Source of the DNA: Dentipellis sp. KUC8613 | Lineage: Eukaryota; Basidiomycota; Agaricomycetes; Russulales; Hericiaceae | Length of the DNA: 64,000 nucleotides | Reading direction: 5' to 3' | Assembly (NCBI GenBank): GCA_002286715.1 | Contig: NSJX01000015.1 | Span: forward strand, 1,313-65,312 | Shown: piece by piece, positions 24,401-36,332 of the stretch | How positions within the stretch are numbered: position 1 is the first letter of the stretch | How the letters are laid out: every line of letters starts with the position of its first letter | Program-made: the position numbers and the translations under genes | The notes under the pieces: generated by a model | The model's input: only the letters and a program-made list of their open reading frames with translations | What the model was told of the DNA's origin: nothing | The model's database searches: none

Positions 24401-24535
24401 GTTGCGCTCGACCGCGCCATCCTGCTCCCCACGGAGTTCCTGCAGCGCGCAACACAAAAGGCGCAGCAGATAAAGCGCGAGCACATCGAAAAGAGAGGCG
24501 CTCGCGCTGTTGATGACAGTGGGCGCGGGGAATGA
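21465..24535 (+). CDS. Trk-type high-affinity potassium transporter (copy 2)
   Basis: Paralogue of the gene at 11397-14687. Exon 1 (21465-21538, ending RIHWLYL-type sequence) splices in the same phase to TPLVLSAIFFAANGAFT. Pore loops are CVSAMTGTGLATIDLS; FEIVGGWANTGMSLVDQN; VSAYPLAMSIRATNVYEEKS; and FEMVSAYSTVGLSLGIPT, followed by LRGRHRGLPVALDRAILLP. The loop between repeats 1 and 2 is diverged in sequence from copy 1, while pore regions are nearly the same, as expected for two functional paralogues. About fifteen exons. Ends DDSGRGE at 24535, only 185 bp from the convergent WD40 gene. Confidence 0.88.
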
Positions 24536-24719
24536 CACGGGTGCTGTGCTAGCGTGATGCATGAGCGCCAATGCATTCTGAGTACGACGATGTGTGCGAA
24601 GATGACTCAATTTTATCTCTGGTCTACATATCTATACGGATATCAATGTATTTCTACGGTATTAGAGGAAGGTAGAACTCATATATCTATCTGGGATAAA
24701 AAGCCAGCTCCGAGCAGAA

Positions 24720-27700
24720 TTATGTGCTGAAGGTCATTGTCAAGCCGCCGACCTTGAGCCGCACACTTCTGTCAGCCACCCACTCAAAGCGGACCGCCTG
24801 CAGGGTTTCCTCGATGCTCATGTGCGCTGCAATATCATCATAAACGGCGTCAGAATTTGCCATACCACAAAAATGAGGAAAATACGCACCTTCCTCGCCG
24901 ACAGGGAAGGTCAAGGATTTATACGGCTCCGACCCGCTGTGGCCCTGCCGCGGCGGCGCTCCTGGATTGAAGAAGCTGGTGAAACTCGAACCGACCTTCC
25001 AGACCAGCACGAGGCCCTCCTCGAGCGACACCGTGACGAGCCGCCTGCCATCCGGGGAGAAGCTACACGCCGTGGGCCGCTTTTTGTGGCATTCCAACAC
25101 ATACAAACGCGTCGCCGTCTTCAGATCGTACATGATGACCGCCCCCTCGCTTGTCCCGACGGCGAGGCGCTGGCTGTTCATATGAAAATCAACCGTGGGG
25201 AACCTGGATTGTGACATCCGGTGAGAAAGGAAGCGGTGGATGGTGAAAGGAGAAATGCGGACGTACGTTTTCACTACATGTCCCAAGATTTCAGTAGCCG
25301 TGTCCAGGACCGCATCCCTGTCGGCGGTAGAGTTAGGATCGAGCGATTTCACGACGGCCTCAATCAGCCGTGGTAGGTTTGGGTAGATGACAAGCGGTTT
25401 CTGCATCACGGCCCGGTGTCAAGGGCGAATTGGGATAAGAGGTGGCGGGAGCGTGCGTACCTTCCGGATGAGAAACGCCATGATTTGCATGATCGACTTC
25501 CGATGCTCCATATTTCGCGGATGAAGAATGTCCAAGGACAGGGTGGTCATGAACAAGGGCGTATTGGCAGTGACAATGTGCATCACAGCCAGACGGGCTT
25601 GCGGACCGACGTTATGCGCGGTGATGTGGTCCTTAGCGGACGCCGTGGCGAGACTAATGAGGGAACGCAGCATCTCCATTGCGTCGACATACTGTTGCCA
25701 AATGTTGAACCCACGTGAACAGAGGTCAATGGCGAGGAGCTTGTACGGCGCATCTTCATCGTGCAAGTATAGAACAATTGACTTCGATATGTCGTTGAGT
25801 GAACTGTGCCAGGGGTGCCGTCAGCGGGGGAAGATTCTACTGAGGTTGGACTGACCTCGTTGACAAGAGGTTGAACCGGTCCGCGGCAATATGGCCACAT
25901 AAGAATAGGGCCATTGCCACGGTTGACGACTTCCTTTCCGCATCGGGCTGCAGACAGGGGACTGCAGTAACAGATCAGAACAGTAGCCGAATGATGCATA
26001 TCACGGAGAACGGCGCTCACGATGGTGCTGCCACTGCTCAACGAGCGACATTGTCTCCTCAGTGGTCATGCTGGCCACTCCCGCATCAAATAGTGTTCGG
26101 GCGGCGGCGCGGATCTCGGCTGCCAATATTGCCTATTCTAACTGGGCGACTCTGTAGATGGTGTTGGATACGTACCGGAACTTTCGAACCACCATCGAGC
26201 GAGGAAGGAAAGACTAGGTGGGCGATACGAATTCCCCACCGCCTGCGCGAGCGCCGTGGAGTAGAATGCAATTACGGTACCTGTTTCTTCCGTCACGTCT
26301 TCACAGGCCTGGACTTTAGAATAATACCTACTCAATGAAGAAAATCCACGTACTCTCAAGGTGGCTTATGGCACGCAAACACGAGACCAGGGCCAGTGCA
26401 CGGAGCGCAGACACTTCAGATGAAACAGACCATGCGGCGCGAGAACTGTCACAGTTTATGATGGAAGCCGAGCGGTTGCTAATGGGTATAATCCCTGTAA
26501 ACGATAGCATGGAAAATCCAGAGCGGTGTCACGGCACCTGTATAGTCCGGCCCACGCAGACGTAGGCTCGATCCCAAGCTTTTCCCGACAGAGGTAGTCG
26601 ATGTCGAGATTTAGGCCAGGTGTGATGAGAGCGCCCAAGATTGTGCGAAGAGTGACGGCTATCCCCTCGGGAGTATCCGCACCATGCGTCTTCTTAGCGT
26701 CCGTATGAGACTTGGTAGTGGAGACCGCCCGTGTCAGGTAAGCCTCAAGGTCGACCAGAACGGTGACTGCTGTATACAGAAAGAGCATACGTCAGCTTCT
26801 GATCATCCCACTTTGTACCGCGGTGGCAGCAAAAATAGGCGGGCAATGCACACACCTGCGTCCGCGCAGAACGCCGTTGGCGCCAAGGGGCCCACTTCAC
26901 CATGCGGTGGCATATTCCTGCTCCCCTCGAAGTGTCTTCCATTGGGGCAAGACGAGACATCAGTAATGGAGTAGATACTGAAGGATTGCACGGGGCCTCA
27001 CACGTCAAACCAGGAGCCCATGTTGAGCATTTCCTCCGCCTTCTCAACGCTCATGGAGCGCCAAAATACTTGTGTTCTGACGTCCCAGAGCCGAGCCCTT
27101 TCATCTGCATAGACGAGAAGCAGGTTATCGTCCTCTGTACATAGTCGGACAAGCGGGGCGCGTGAACCGGGCACGAGATATAGACTGACACGACGGTGAG
27201 AATCTGTATCTGAAACGCCAGCGTGGTCTGAGCTGAAGTGACGTACAGCTGTTGGTCATCCAGGGCGACGACCGCAATAGTGCCATCGGCAGACACGCAA
27301 AGAATGCACCCCGAGAATGGCGCACCACGCTCTTGTCGCGGCTGCACGACCTCAACTAGCGGTGCAACAAACACGGTCCAGCGCGCAAGAAGCTTGAGGG
27401 ATCTATAAGCAGCTCATGTCACGAAACATACTTCGGGAAAATGCGGGAGGCTCACTCAGAAGACCAGATTGCCACCGAGCCGTCGTCGGAGCCGCCGACA
27501 AGCAGCGGCTGGTTCGTCCGATAGCTATAAACGCGGTGCAAGCTCGTAATAAACCCGTTCATAGGCACATCTGACACGTCCACCGGTGCATCTTGATGTG
27601 CAAGCTGCTTGAAAGAAGAGCGCCCCAGGGTACCATCGCCTATGCATCAACGAAGTAGGGCGCCTGAGTGACGCGGCCTCGGTCGATCAGGCACGGGCAG

Positions 27701-30086
27701 ACTCAACTGTATCCCAGAATGATCAAGTTCAGCTCGAGTGGCAGTGAACATGTAACGTTCTTCGCAACCGCGAGCGCGTTTTTGTCGCCGTGCAAAGCTT
27801 TCCAGAGCGTAATGCCTGTAGTGACCGAACCTTTGCGGGACGGATCTGCTCCCTTGCATAAAATGAGCTTCCGTCGGCCCTTCAAACTAATTCCAGTTGA
27901 CAGGACTTGTGATGGAGAGATGATGAACGACGCTTGGGGTTCGCGGATCTGAATGGACTCCATAAGCTGCGGGCTTCTCCGAGGACGCGAAGGTCAGCTG
28001 AAAATATTGAAAGGAGAAGCGGAATGCTTACTGGAGACTTCCGAAACTAGTCGAAGAAGGAAGCTCGTCCCCATTTGCATCGAGCAGCGTTATCCGGAAG
28101 GAATCAACGCGGTCCTAAGAGGCGGAACAATCAGATAAAATCTACGCCTTAGAATGGAGCATAAACGCCGTCGTACGGGATAGACCGCATTAAATACGTC
28201 CTTGTCAAACCATTTTATGATTCGCACTCCATCAGAAGGAAAGGTGAACAACCGAGTGGTGTGTGTAGAGTTGACATCGAATGCCTAAAATTCGGCGTTA
28301 TACCGATGGACGTGAGATGGATGAGACGTAAAGCACTTGCCATGAAGTCACTGTCTGACCACACCATCGCTCTGATGCAGTCGCCCGAAACAACGACACG
28401 AAGGCCTCTGAAGCCCGATTGGGTGGAAATTTCTCCCAAATCGGTTTCATCACTGACTTCAACTCTTCCGGAAATTCTGCCAGTCTCGGAAGCGGTAGCT
28501 TTCGCTTTGGAAGCTTGCTTGGTCTTGAACGGGTTGAAAGGGAGCGCGGCTAAATTTCCAGGCAAAAGTTCGTGTGGCTGCACTTCGCTGGGCAGGTTAT
28601 GGTCCATAGGTGCCGTCAGGTGAATACTTTGAATTAACACATGTTGCTCCTGGTTAATGTGGATAAACTTGAGGGAACCTAGAAAACCGTTTTAGCTGGG
28701 CGCTTCGTCGGGCAGAAACGGCATACCATCCGAGGCAAAGAATACAGCAATCCCTTCGACGCTTCCATTTACGCACCAATCGCCGATCTTCTCCATCAAA
28801 ATCTCCTCGTCCTCGCACCCTGCTCCTTTCTTCAATGAAAGAAGAACCACCCTTGCATGCTGCCGTTCATGGTTTTCAGAAAAGCTGTCCACACTACTTT
28901 GAGAAACCATGTTTTCATCGGGTTCTGCACATGCCATGGCGTATATAGTCTATTTGAGACAAATGGTCATAAAATTAAATGGTTCATTTACAGGGAGAAA
29001 AACTGAGGGCGGCTAAGCTCGCACCTCTTCCATTTCGACTATTTCGAGTCTCGTCCATAACCATGCATCGTCGGGATGCTCGTGATCCAACATCCCCGTG
29101 GGAGGTAGGAGATCAGATTTCCCGATATTAATGGATAAATGGCATCCCCCGTCATCGGTGGAGAGAACGAAGACCTCGCTAGATCGCCGGTCAGATAGTT
29201 CTATCATAGGCGAGAGATAAGAGACTTACCCTTTGCGCTGCAAGCACAGAAGCTGGCGTCCCGCTTGCAGGCTCTTGATGTCCGTGACCGCGTAGCCGTC
29301 CCCAAAACGAGGCGGAAGAACATGTTGTCCCAGAGAAAGGGCGTGCATGTCTGGGACAGATGATGGAAGCAATGCGGGTGATGGTGGGACCGAGAAAGAT
29401 TTAGACGTGAGTGTAGGGGATTGGGTGGCAGAAAGCAATGAGCGTGACTCGCGGCGTGTCACAGTTCGCGTTGCTGCCGGAGAGGATGTCGATGCTGTGC
29501 CGGACTTCTCGAAAGAGAATCCCTTATCAAAGGAAGGTATGAGGCGGTCTGTCACGGACGTTTCCCGAACGCCGCTTTTGAGCATGTCCTTTAGCTTCTC
29601 TGGTTCATCATCAAAGTCCACATAGTTTTTCGGGGCTTGTGCTTGTTCCGCAGTTATGCCCGAAACAACTCGCGCGCGAGAAGAGATATGGAAAGGTGGA
29701 TGGTTTGACGTTAGAGAAGAGGGCGTACTAGAGCGTGACACGGAGCGATTTCCGCGACGAGGGGGCGGTGAAGATGGTGGTGTGATGTCCGTGATATCAA
29801 GGGCCGAACGGAGCGGAAGATGGTCACCGTGTGTGCATTTGAAGATGTAGACCGTCCCGTCTGTGCAACCCATGGCAGCACCAGTGACGGTCTCGGGTCC
29901 ATTGAGGGAGATCGGTGGGTGCTGATCGAGTGGGCCGATATCGCCCCAGGAGGTCAGGCAAGATGCAAGAGCGCTAGAACATGCGCATGATACTGGATTC
30001 TTCGCGTCTAGTTGCACAAACGACCCGTCTAGGGACTTTGAGCTATCAAGAAACGTGAAGGGGACGGTGAGGGACGTCGAGGTCAT
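24720..30086 (-). CDS. Large WD40-repeat protein, WDR7 / Rabconnectin-3 beta-like
   Basis: Multi-exon gene over 5.4 kb. The N-terminus (MTSTSLTVPFTFLDSSKSLD) leads to a WD-type blade with AAMGCTDGTVYIFKCTHGDH, followed by a Ser-rich insertion (around 29.4-29.8 kb). After a long helical middle part (exons near 25.4-28.9 kb), the C-terminal domain reads VDFHMNSQRLAVGTSEGAVI, MYDLKTATRLYVLECH, CSFSPDGRRLVTVSLEEG and LVLVWKVGSS, typical of WD40 blades, and ends LKVGGLTMTFST. N- and C-terminal WD40 blocks around a helical core, and the DFH...QRLAVGT.EGAI.MYDL.TA pattern, fit Rabconnectin-3 beta/WDR7, which helps V-ATPase assembly on endosomal membranes in animals. The family name is from memory of that pattern. 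Exon boundaries in the middle were not fully resolved. Confidence 0.7.
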
Positions 30087-30586
30087 CTCAGCGTGATTCC
30101 AAGAACTGCAACACCAGATACACCAAAATAAGGATCCTCAGAGCCCGTTTATTCAGTTGACGCGGAAAACGACGAGAAACATTCACCGCCTGGCGGAACT
30201 GCGGCCTTGAAAGCTAAGGCGGAACCTGAATATGCGGTTCTGGAAAGATAAGTAACCTTTCCAATGTCATTCCACTGAGAGATCAGGGAATATCAGATCC
30301 AAGAATCAGGACGATTAGGACGAAAAGGTGGGGGAAGATCTAGGAGGGAGGAGGAAGAGCACGATTTTGTGACGCGTCGCGAAAGAGGGGATACACGTGA
30401 CTTTCAGCAGCCGTGGGAATCAAGGTGGCAACAAGTTCGACAACAGTTTTCAACAACGTTGTCTTCCCTAGTCTTTCAAGCGGTGTCTGACATTCTCTGA
30501 ATACTTCACAGGTTATCCTGGTCACAAGCTGGACAAACTCTACGGTCATTGGTGCATCTGATCATCTCTTACGCTGTCTGGGTCCC

Positions 30587-31806
30587 ATGAGCGACGTTTC
30601 TAGTCCTCGGACACAGTCGTCGCAATTTGATGCTCTAATCGATCTTCTCGCGACCGACGATGCCGCGGATCCGTTGTCTGATATACCTCCCAGCGCTTCA
30701 GATGGCTTGCGAGATGCGCAGGGAAATCTTGACTTTGCCAAAGTGAGGACGTTTTTCGCCGGCCGCGCTGTGGATCAACGTGCCTCCCCAGAGACAAACG
30801 CCCACACAAACGCCCTGAGCGGCAACGGTATGGAGAGTGTGAGTCTCATTTCTGTTTCCGTGAGGACTTCTCATGAAGGTTCCAGGTCGATGTGCTTTCG
30901 AAGTTCTCAGACTCACCTTCGCCTGCGGGATCACCCCCTCCTTCGCCCCCAGACGCTCATGTCGGAGAAACTGGACAGTATGTCGTTGATGACTTACGAC
31001 AACATACAGGGCGGGGCATGGATCCTCCGGCTTCTCTTCATCAGAGATATTTCAATTCGTATGACAAACCTGACAGAGCTTCTCCGCATCGAGAAGAAAG
31101 TGCAGCTGAAGAGCATGCCGGCATGCCAGACGCCGTAAGTCTTGGGATCTTATATGCATCTCGGGATCGATACCCACTCATGCACATCCGTGACAAGCGG
31201 GAACCTATAGCACTCACAGTCGATGACCTCGACAGAGCGCTGTCGCTTGCTCGAAAAGAAGTTGCAGAACTCCGCTCTCGCACACGTGAACTGCGTTCCA
31301 CGATTACCGAGGACTTAGCACCTTTCCCTCTCAAGGATGTCAACGCAGGCACTGAGGATGTCAGTGGTGCCTCGAGTGCTTCCGAGTTGCGCCACGACGA
31401 TGTCGACAACGTCCCACCTGCGATACAGGCCCTCTCCGGTGACCAAGCAAGACGCCTTCTGGCAGTGAGTATCATATCATCCTGTCCATCATCTCCGTCT
31501 CGGTCCCTGCCGATCTGACTCTTTTCATTTGGCCGTCCCTCGTCCTGCCCGATTCAGGAAGTCGTACAGACACTATCTCTACCACTCGATACGCCTGCAT
31601 TTACGGAACGCCTCGCTGACATTCGGCGTGCTCAAGATTTCCTTTCACAAACTGACGAGCTCGTTTGGCGCCGGTCTAGCTCCCGTACTGGAGCAGCAAC
31701 GGCACCGGGCCCCGCAAGTTCTGCACAAAATGTCACTGCGCTCGCTCAGCGTCTAGCTCTCTGGGAGCATGTCATTAGGAATCCCATCCCGCAGATGCCC
31801 CACTGA
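30587..31806 (+). CDS. Unknown protein with acidic/Ser-rich N-terminus and coiled coil
   Basis: Three exons, 30587-30838, 30886-31464 and 31558-31806, all join in phase 0 (GTGAGT...CCAG and GTGAGT...TTCAG) for 359 residues. The N-terminus (QFDALIDLLATDDAADPLSD) is acidic; the middle is Ser/Pro-rich; a heptad-rich helix follows (DLDRALSLARKEVAELRSRT). The last exon is helical (FTERLADIRRAQDFLSQTDE) and ends IRNPIPQMPH. No signal peptide or membrane segment. It is divergent from the WD40 gene, 500 bp apart, so a shared promoter is possible. Not recognised. Confidence 0.65.
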
Positions 31807-32332
31807 GTGGATGATATGTCGGCAGCACTATCCCCGCAGGCGCCGACAGATGTCACTTCGAACTTCTTTGATCATGAACTCACAGAAGAAAGGGGCGTGC
31901 CGCATCCACAAGCGCTGTGTTACTATCTATGTATCACTCCCTGAAACCCTCCCCTTACAGGCCCGGCATGTGCGTCTCTGCGCCCGGTTTCCTTTTCCGC
32001 CGTCCGGGAGCAACGTCCGTCACCCCGTCTGCACTTGTGCGCGGGTCTCGAGCACTGCATCGCCTCAAGTGTGCATCCCCCGCCTCCCATTCTGTCTCGG
32101 CTTGGCAATGCCTGATGCAGTGTTGTGATGACTTCAGTGTCCTCGGGTTTGTTCGCACACTGAGTCATGGTGACGACGACCCGGTCTATCTCTCGGTTTA
32201 TCTACCTCCCTGGCTGCGACTCTGCCCGAATGGGGAATCATTCGTCGCTTGAGCAGTGCAAGTTCAGTCATTGCTGGTTCCCGCATCGCTATCCTATTGG
32301 ACCGTGTCTAAATACGTATGCTCTCGTCCTGG
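31807..32332. other. Intergenic, no gene seen
   Basis: Overlapping frames at 31917-32252 show no consistent splice structure. Probably the 3' end of the previous gene and the promoter of the small gene at 32390. Confidence 0.45.
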
Positions 32333-32338
32333 TATAAA
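32333..32338 (+). promoter_or_regulatory. TATA box of small membrane-protein gene D0
   Basis: TATAAA in GGTATAAAGCCC, 57 bp before the ATG at 32390. The same TATAAAGC form and similar spacing recur at the family D genes of 53.9 and 61.0 kb. Confidence 0.55.
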
Positions 32339-32389
32339 GCCCGTCCATCTACGACCCTACGTAGATCCCTCCCATACCCAATCCTTGCC

Positions 32390-32764
32390 ATGGTATACTA
32401 TCCGCCCTCATTCCCTCTGGAGGCTTCGGAGATTCTTTATGTACCTGGAAATGCGCTTGACCCTGTCACCTTTCATGTCCTTCTGGCGTTCGGTACGTCT
32501 TTTCTATCTTCGCTCTAGCCATGTACCAACTCGACCCCACAGTCCTCATCGCGTTTGCAATCGCCCTCCTCGGTGTACTGAGGCAGAAATGGAGTCCCAG
32601 CGAACTACTGCGCGCCCTGCAGGCCGTGCTGGTGGCGCTTTGCGATGGTACGTCTCGCTCTTGATCAACAGCATCCCTGTGACCTATCAACCACATTGTC
32701 TTGGTTCGCGCTTGCTCACCACTCTCTACTGCTCTTCACAGGCATGACGCCGGACTACTCATAA
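32390..32764 (+). CDS. 76-residue single-pass membrane protein (D0)
   Basis: Too fragmented to appear as one frame. Exons 32390-32492, 32543-32647 and 32742-32764 join in frame (GTACGT...CACAG twice) to 76 residues plus stop. The hydrophobic stretch FHVLLAF-V-LIAFAIALLGVL forms one membrane span, interrupted in the gene by a phase-1 intron. A short tail (RQKWSPSELLRALQAVLVAL) and a three-exon end GMTPDYS follow. The ATG has a good context (GCCATGG). Unlike D1-D4 it has no clear N-terminal signal sequence, so an upstream exon may be missing. Function unknown; gene architecture groups it with the four small membrane proteins at 54-64 kb. Confidence 0.55.
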
Positions 32765-33485
32765 CGCCGCACCTCGTCCGGCGGGTGTGCACGTTAACCC
32801 CTGCCGCCCGCCCCCCAGCCCATCAACTGCGCCCCTGACGGCGCGTCAGACAGCAGATACCCCGTACTGCACTATATAGTCGCTGCGCAATGTGCAGCCC
32901 ATACTTGTTCATCTCTAATCTTAGGTTTAGGTAATGGTTATGTGTAGCGTATGGCAGCCCACCGGACGTTATAACGAGGGCTAATTTTACAAAGACCATA
33001 GGAGCGGCAGAAGTTTTGTATGTTTCACTTCTATCATACGTTCACACCACTCCGTCTTGCACACATGCGCGAGGGTAGCTTATGGCGGGATTTGCCCCGA
33101 ATCTACTTACTCAACTTGACGCCCGGGCCATATGTCATTTGCATGTCGGCCCGTTTTCCTGGATGTTCTACGACACTCTTCGAGTGACTTATTCACGTGC
33201 ATCCGCTTGCCATTCGCCACCGATACCATCTGATCAAGGATGCCGGGCCGTAGTTAGCTTGTAGCGATGTTTTAGTACAAGTTGATAAAACCTGTTGAAC
33301 AAACCCAACCCAAGTCGGAGCGTATGGGCTACTACGTGATCGAGTTCGTTCTTGTCTTTGCGCTTGCTTCGAAGACCTTTTCGGCCAATTTCCAACGCCC
33401 CGCATCGCGGAGATGTCGTCGCCCGGAGTCTTTTAAGCTTTCATTTTGTAAGGGATAGGAATTGCTGACCCCTCCGAGGAAATAG
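32765..33485. other. Intergenic, no gene seen
   Basis: Short frames only; none links by good splice sites to the coding-like exon that follows. Confidence 0.4.
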
Positions 33486-33869
33486 CCCCGGTCTCCGCTC
33501 ATCATCGACGCACCACGGTCGCAATATCGATCGTGCTTTTCCTCCCTCCGGACTTACCTTTGTCCATTCCGAGCCTTTAACCTTGTCTTCATCAACGATT
33601 GCCCAGGCCAAACCCCATTCTGCATTATTACTAGACACGATCATTCCACAGCTTCCTCCGCCGCGGGGGTTGGGTCGCGCTTTTGCAACCATCAACGTCA
33701 AGATCCAGCGTGACACAGCTATAGTGGGCTTGATTCGGAAGAGCTTGGGTGAGCCACGTACGCCTGTCATGCCTCTATCCCCTTGCATACTTGCTATCCA
33801 AATGGCGATAATATCTCCTTAGACGAGGCTCTCCGCCTCCTCGGTTTCCTCGACGTCGGTACCACGCAA
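33486..33869 (+). CDS. Possible gene fragment of two exons
   Basis: A coding-like stretch 33486-33748 joins through a phase-1 intron (GTGAGC...CCTTAG) to 33823-33869, which ends at a GTACGT donor. The product reads IIPQLPPPRGLGRAFATINV, then IQRDTAIVGLIRKSLDEALR and LLGFLDVGTTQ. The region carries no clear ATG at its left end and no convincing next exon at its right, so this is either the middle of a gene whose ends I could not find, or a decayed remnant. Family not recognised. Confidence 0.3.
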
Positions 33870-34571
33870 GTACGTTCTTCTTCCCACACCAGGCGAACAC
33901 CATTCGGAGAGAAACAGGGAAACACGACGCCTCAAGAAATAGAGCCTTAGCATACGACCGTACGTCATTCATGCTCGAGGATGCTTTCATGACCTGAGAT
34001 CTAGACGACCTCGCTCCTAGGAACCCCCCGCTCGCTGTTGCTACCCTATCTTCGCGCTATCTCCCATGTATATCAAGCTGCACTACGAAGGAAGTTACTA
34101 TGAACCATTCATTGTTATGGCTGCTTATCTTACTCCGTACGGCCTTTCCTTCTTTTCTTCGCTCGAAGCCTCACCTCGACGCCATCACGGCGGTGCCCTT
34201 ACAGTCCTCATCTTGCTCGTCCTTACCACGATCGCCGTTAGGAAACGGAGCACGCATTCTGATCCAGCGCACGCCTGGCTTCAGTACACGGTTGCCGTCG
34301 ATGCGGAGCGCGCTGGTGGGCGTCTTTCGTCTCGCAGATCTCGAGTACTGCATTATTAACAGTAAATTAGAACAACCCCCCGGAGGCGTTAGGCAGCCTC
34401 TTCTCCGCCTTGTGCGTGATGTAGAGCAGGGCCGGGATCTGCCCGTCGATTAGTGATGCGCTCGATAAACCATTCCCCTGTTGTGCTCTCATAGGGACGA
34501 TGATCTCTTCGATGGACCACGACTCATATCATTCCTTCATTATCATCGCGTATACAAGTGTCCTCAATGCG

Positions 34572-35265
34572 TCATGCGTTATAGCGCCTCTCTGAATCGT
34601 ATAAGGTCGGCTCCGGGCGATAGGGCGTCGTCGAGCGCGAAAAAAATTCGCTATGTGGCCTCGGATCCCACTCTGCCTTGAACTGTTCCTTGCGTTCTAG
34701 ATACCTGCAATAGACCATTACAGGCACCCGCAGCTCATCTTGCTTAGAAAATCCAGTCCTCTGAGAACCGGCCTGCTCTTGCTTGCAGAGACTCATCTGC
34801 TCGAGATAGAGAGTGTCTATCAGCTGGCGCACTTTGTTCTGCAGCCTCGCGACGCTGTAGATGTCCGGAAGCTCTATTTCGCCGCGCAGTTCCTCCACTG
34901 CGGACTTGCACAGTTCGTCCCGTGTCATCGCTTGAACTGTGTCGGACATCAGCATCTTGTCGCACAATGAAAAAAATGGAGAGAACTGATTGACCAACTC
35001 TTTCCATCGCCAGGTGTTGTGTATAATTGGTAGGCCGAAGCTTCTGCGGCAGGAAAGACCATATCCCTTGAACGGTTGTATACTCTTCATCCGGGTCGGC
35101 CATCCTCGCCTGTGCGAACGCCAAGACAAGCGGTAGAGGCACTGTAAGTTCCGATGCGTGATCTTTCCCCAGCACTTGCATAGATCCCGGTATGGAAATC
35201 TTTGAAAATTGGAACGGCGAGGGTACAGAAGGGGCGAGAGTCGTCTTCGAGGGCGAGGAGTCCAT
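34572..35265 (-). CDS. Unknown small two-exon protein, family C (copy C2)
   Basis: Exons 35265-34995 and 34936-34572 join in phase 1 (GTCAAT...CACAG) to 211 residues. Paralogue of C1 (3192-3840): the W-x3-P-x3-RP block (EYTTVQGIWSFLPQKLRP) is followed about 12 residues later by the intron, then a helical exon opening V-Q-A-M-T-R and carrying LRVPVMVYCRYLERKEQFKA, the counterpart of IWVYCTFEERVEELKQ in C1. It has a longer polar C-terminal tail ending SERRYNA. No signal peptide or membrane helix. The position next to the family A/B array, and the same two-exon plan as family B, suggest C and B share an origin. Function unknown. Confidence 0.7.
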
Positions 35266-36253
35266 GAAAGAAAGATGTTTAGAATGTGCTAGAGCAAAAG
35301 TTCATGAAGAGGTGTTATCACAATATCGGAGTGTATAAGCCGTACCCGATATGATGATATGTGGGCTGAAATAGTACTACGCTTTCGCGCGTCGGTGCTC
35401 ACTACTTTATACTCTGGTGAGTGCCGTAAGCAAAGTACAAGAGATGAGTATAAGAGGAGCCTTCGATACATAACATACAAGATAATTGGAAGCCCATAAC
35501 GTTACATACTGAACACCTGCTCGCTTCTTCGTGCTAGAATCACCTTTCTGAGCATAAGGAGAACAAAGGGCTTCTCTTCCATAAGGGTTTATTGAATTGC
35601 TGCTACATGGCGATACGTCAAATTCCACGTATACATCGAGTGACAAGAGGAACTGAGACGCACCTCAATGATAAGTCCTCAACTTACATTTGTCCCATGA
35701 GTGGCTCTCGAAGAAGGTCAACGGCGTGAACTTCTTCAACATTGAGGGGTATTGGCCCGTGGGACACTTTCGGCTCTTGCCGATATCGCAATAACGTACT
35801 GTCCGCTGGCATTGGCAAGAGACGACGTCCTCGCAGCTGTTTGTCGAGCCTCCCCCTTGAAGGTATTTTTACTTATGAGTATACCTTCGAATTGCACACC
35901 GTACTTCAATGACTTTTACCACACGATTTTCATATCTCCTAGGTGCGATCTTTCACATCCGAATTGTGTTTATTGTTTCGCAGCACTAGCATCGCGACCG
36001 AGGACGATCGCCAGCTATGCAATTGTGAAGCATCTGGCTGTGTGTACCTTCGAAACGTCGTTGTTGGATGCGACTGAGATACGCCGTGAGTTTTTGTTGT
36101 TCACTTTCTACCACTGACCATTGTGTTTGTATAGCAACGCCATAGAGATGGAACACACACCATCTGCCTACTTAAGACTGCAGTCCGAGCTTCAGGCTCC
36201 CCATAGCTCGACTCGCCTTGACCGCTCTCACACACCGTCTGCCCAGCTTAATT
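35266..36253. other. Intergenic, upstream region of A1
   Basis: No gene. Part of it (about 35940-36060) resembles sequence upstream of A3 (about 45180-45260), sharing the string TGTTTATTGTTT/TGCTTATTGTTTTGCAG and neighbouring GATCGC and AGCATCGC blocks. It therefore belongs to the duplicated unit of the array. Confidence 0.45.
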
Positions 36254-36262
36254 CGGCGCCGG
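36254..36262. promoter_or_regulatory. Conserved CGGCGCCGG palindrome upstream of A1
   Basis: TTCGGCGCCGGAACGCCATA, 71-79 bp before the A1 start. The same palindrome followed by CGCCATA stands before A2 and A3, the only extended identity in an otherwise diverged leader. Candidate transcription-factor site or core-promoter element. Confidence 0.5.
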
Positions 36263-36332
36263 AACGCCATAATTCACGATAGATAACGACGCTTGCAATT
36301 ATAGACAAACCCCTCAACACTATAATCATATA

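Noticed and set aside
30992..31023. Possible 32-nt intron in the gene at 30587
   Set aside because: It has GT and AG ends but is too short for this genome, where introns run about 43-75 nt, and removing it breaks the frame.
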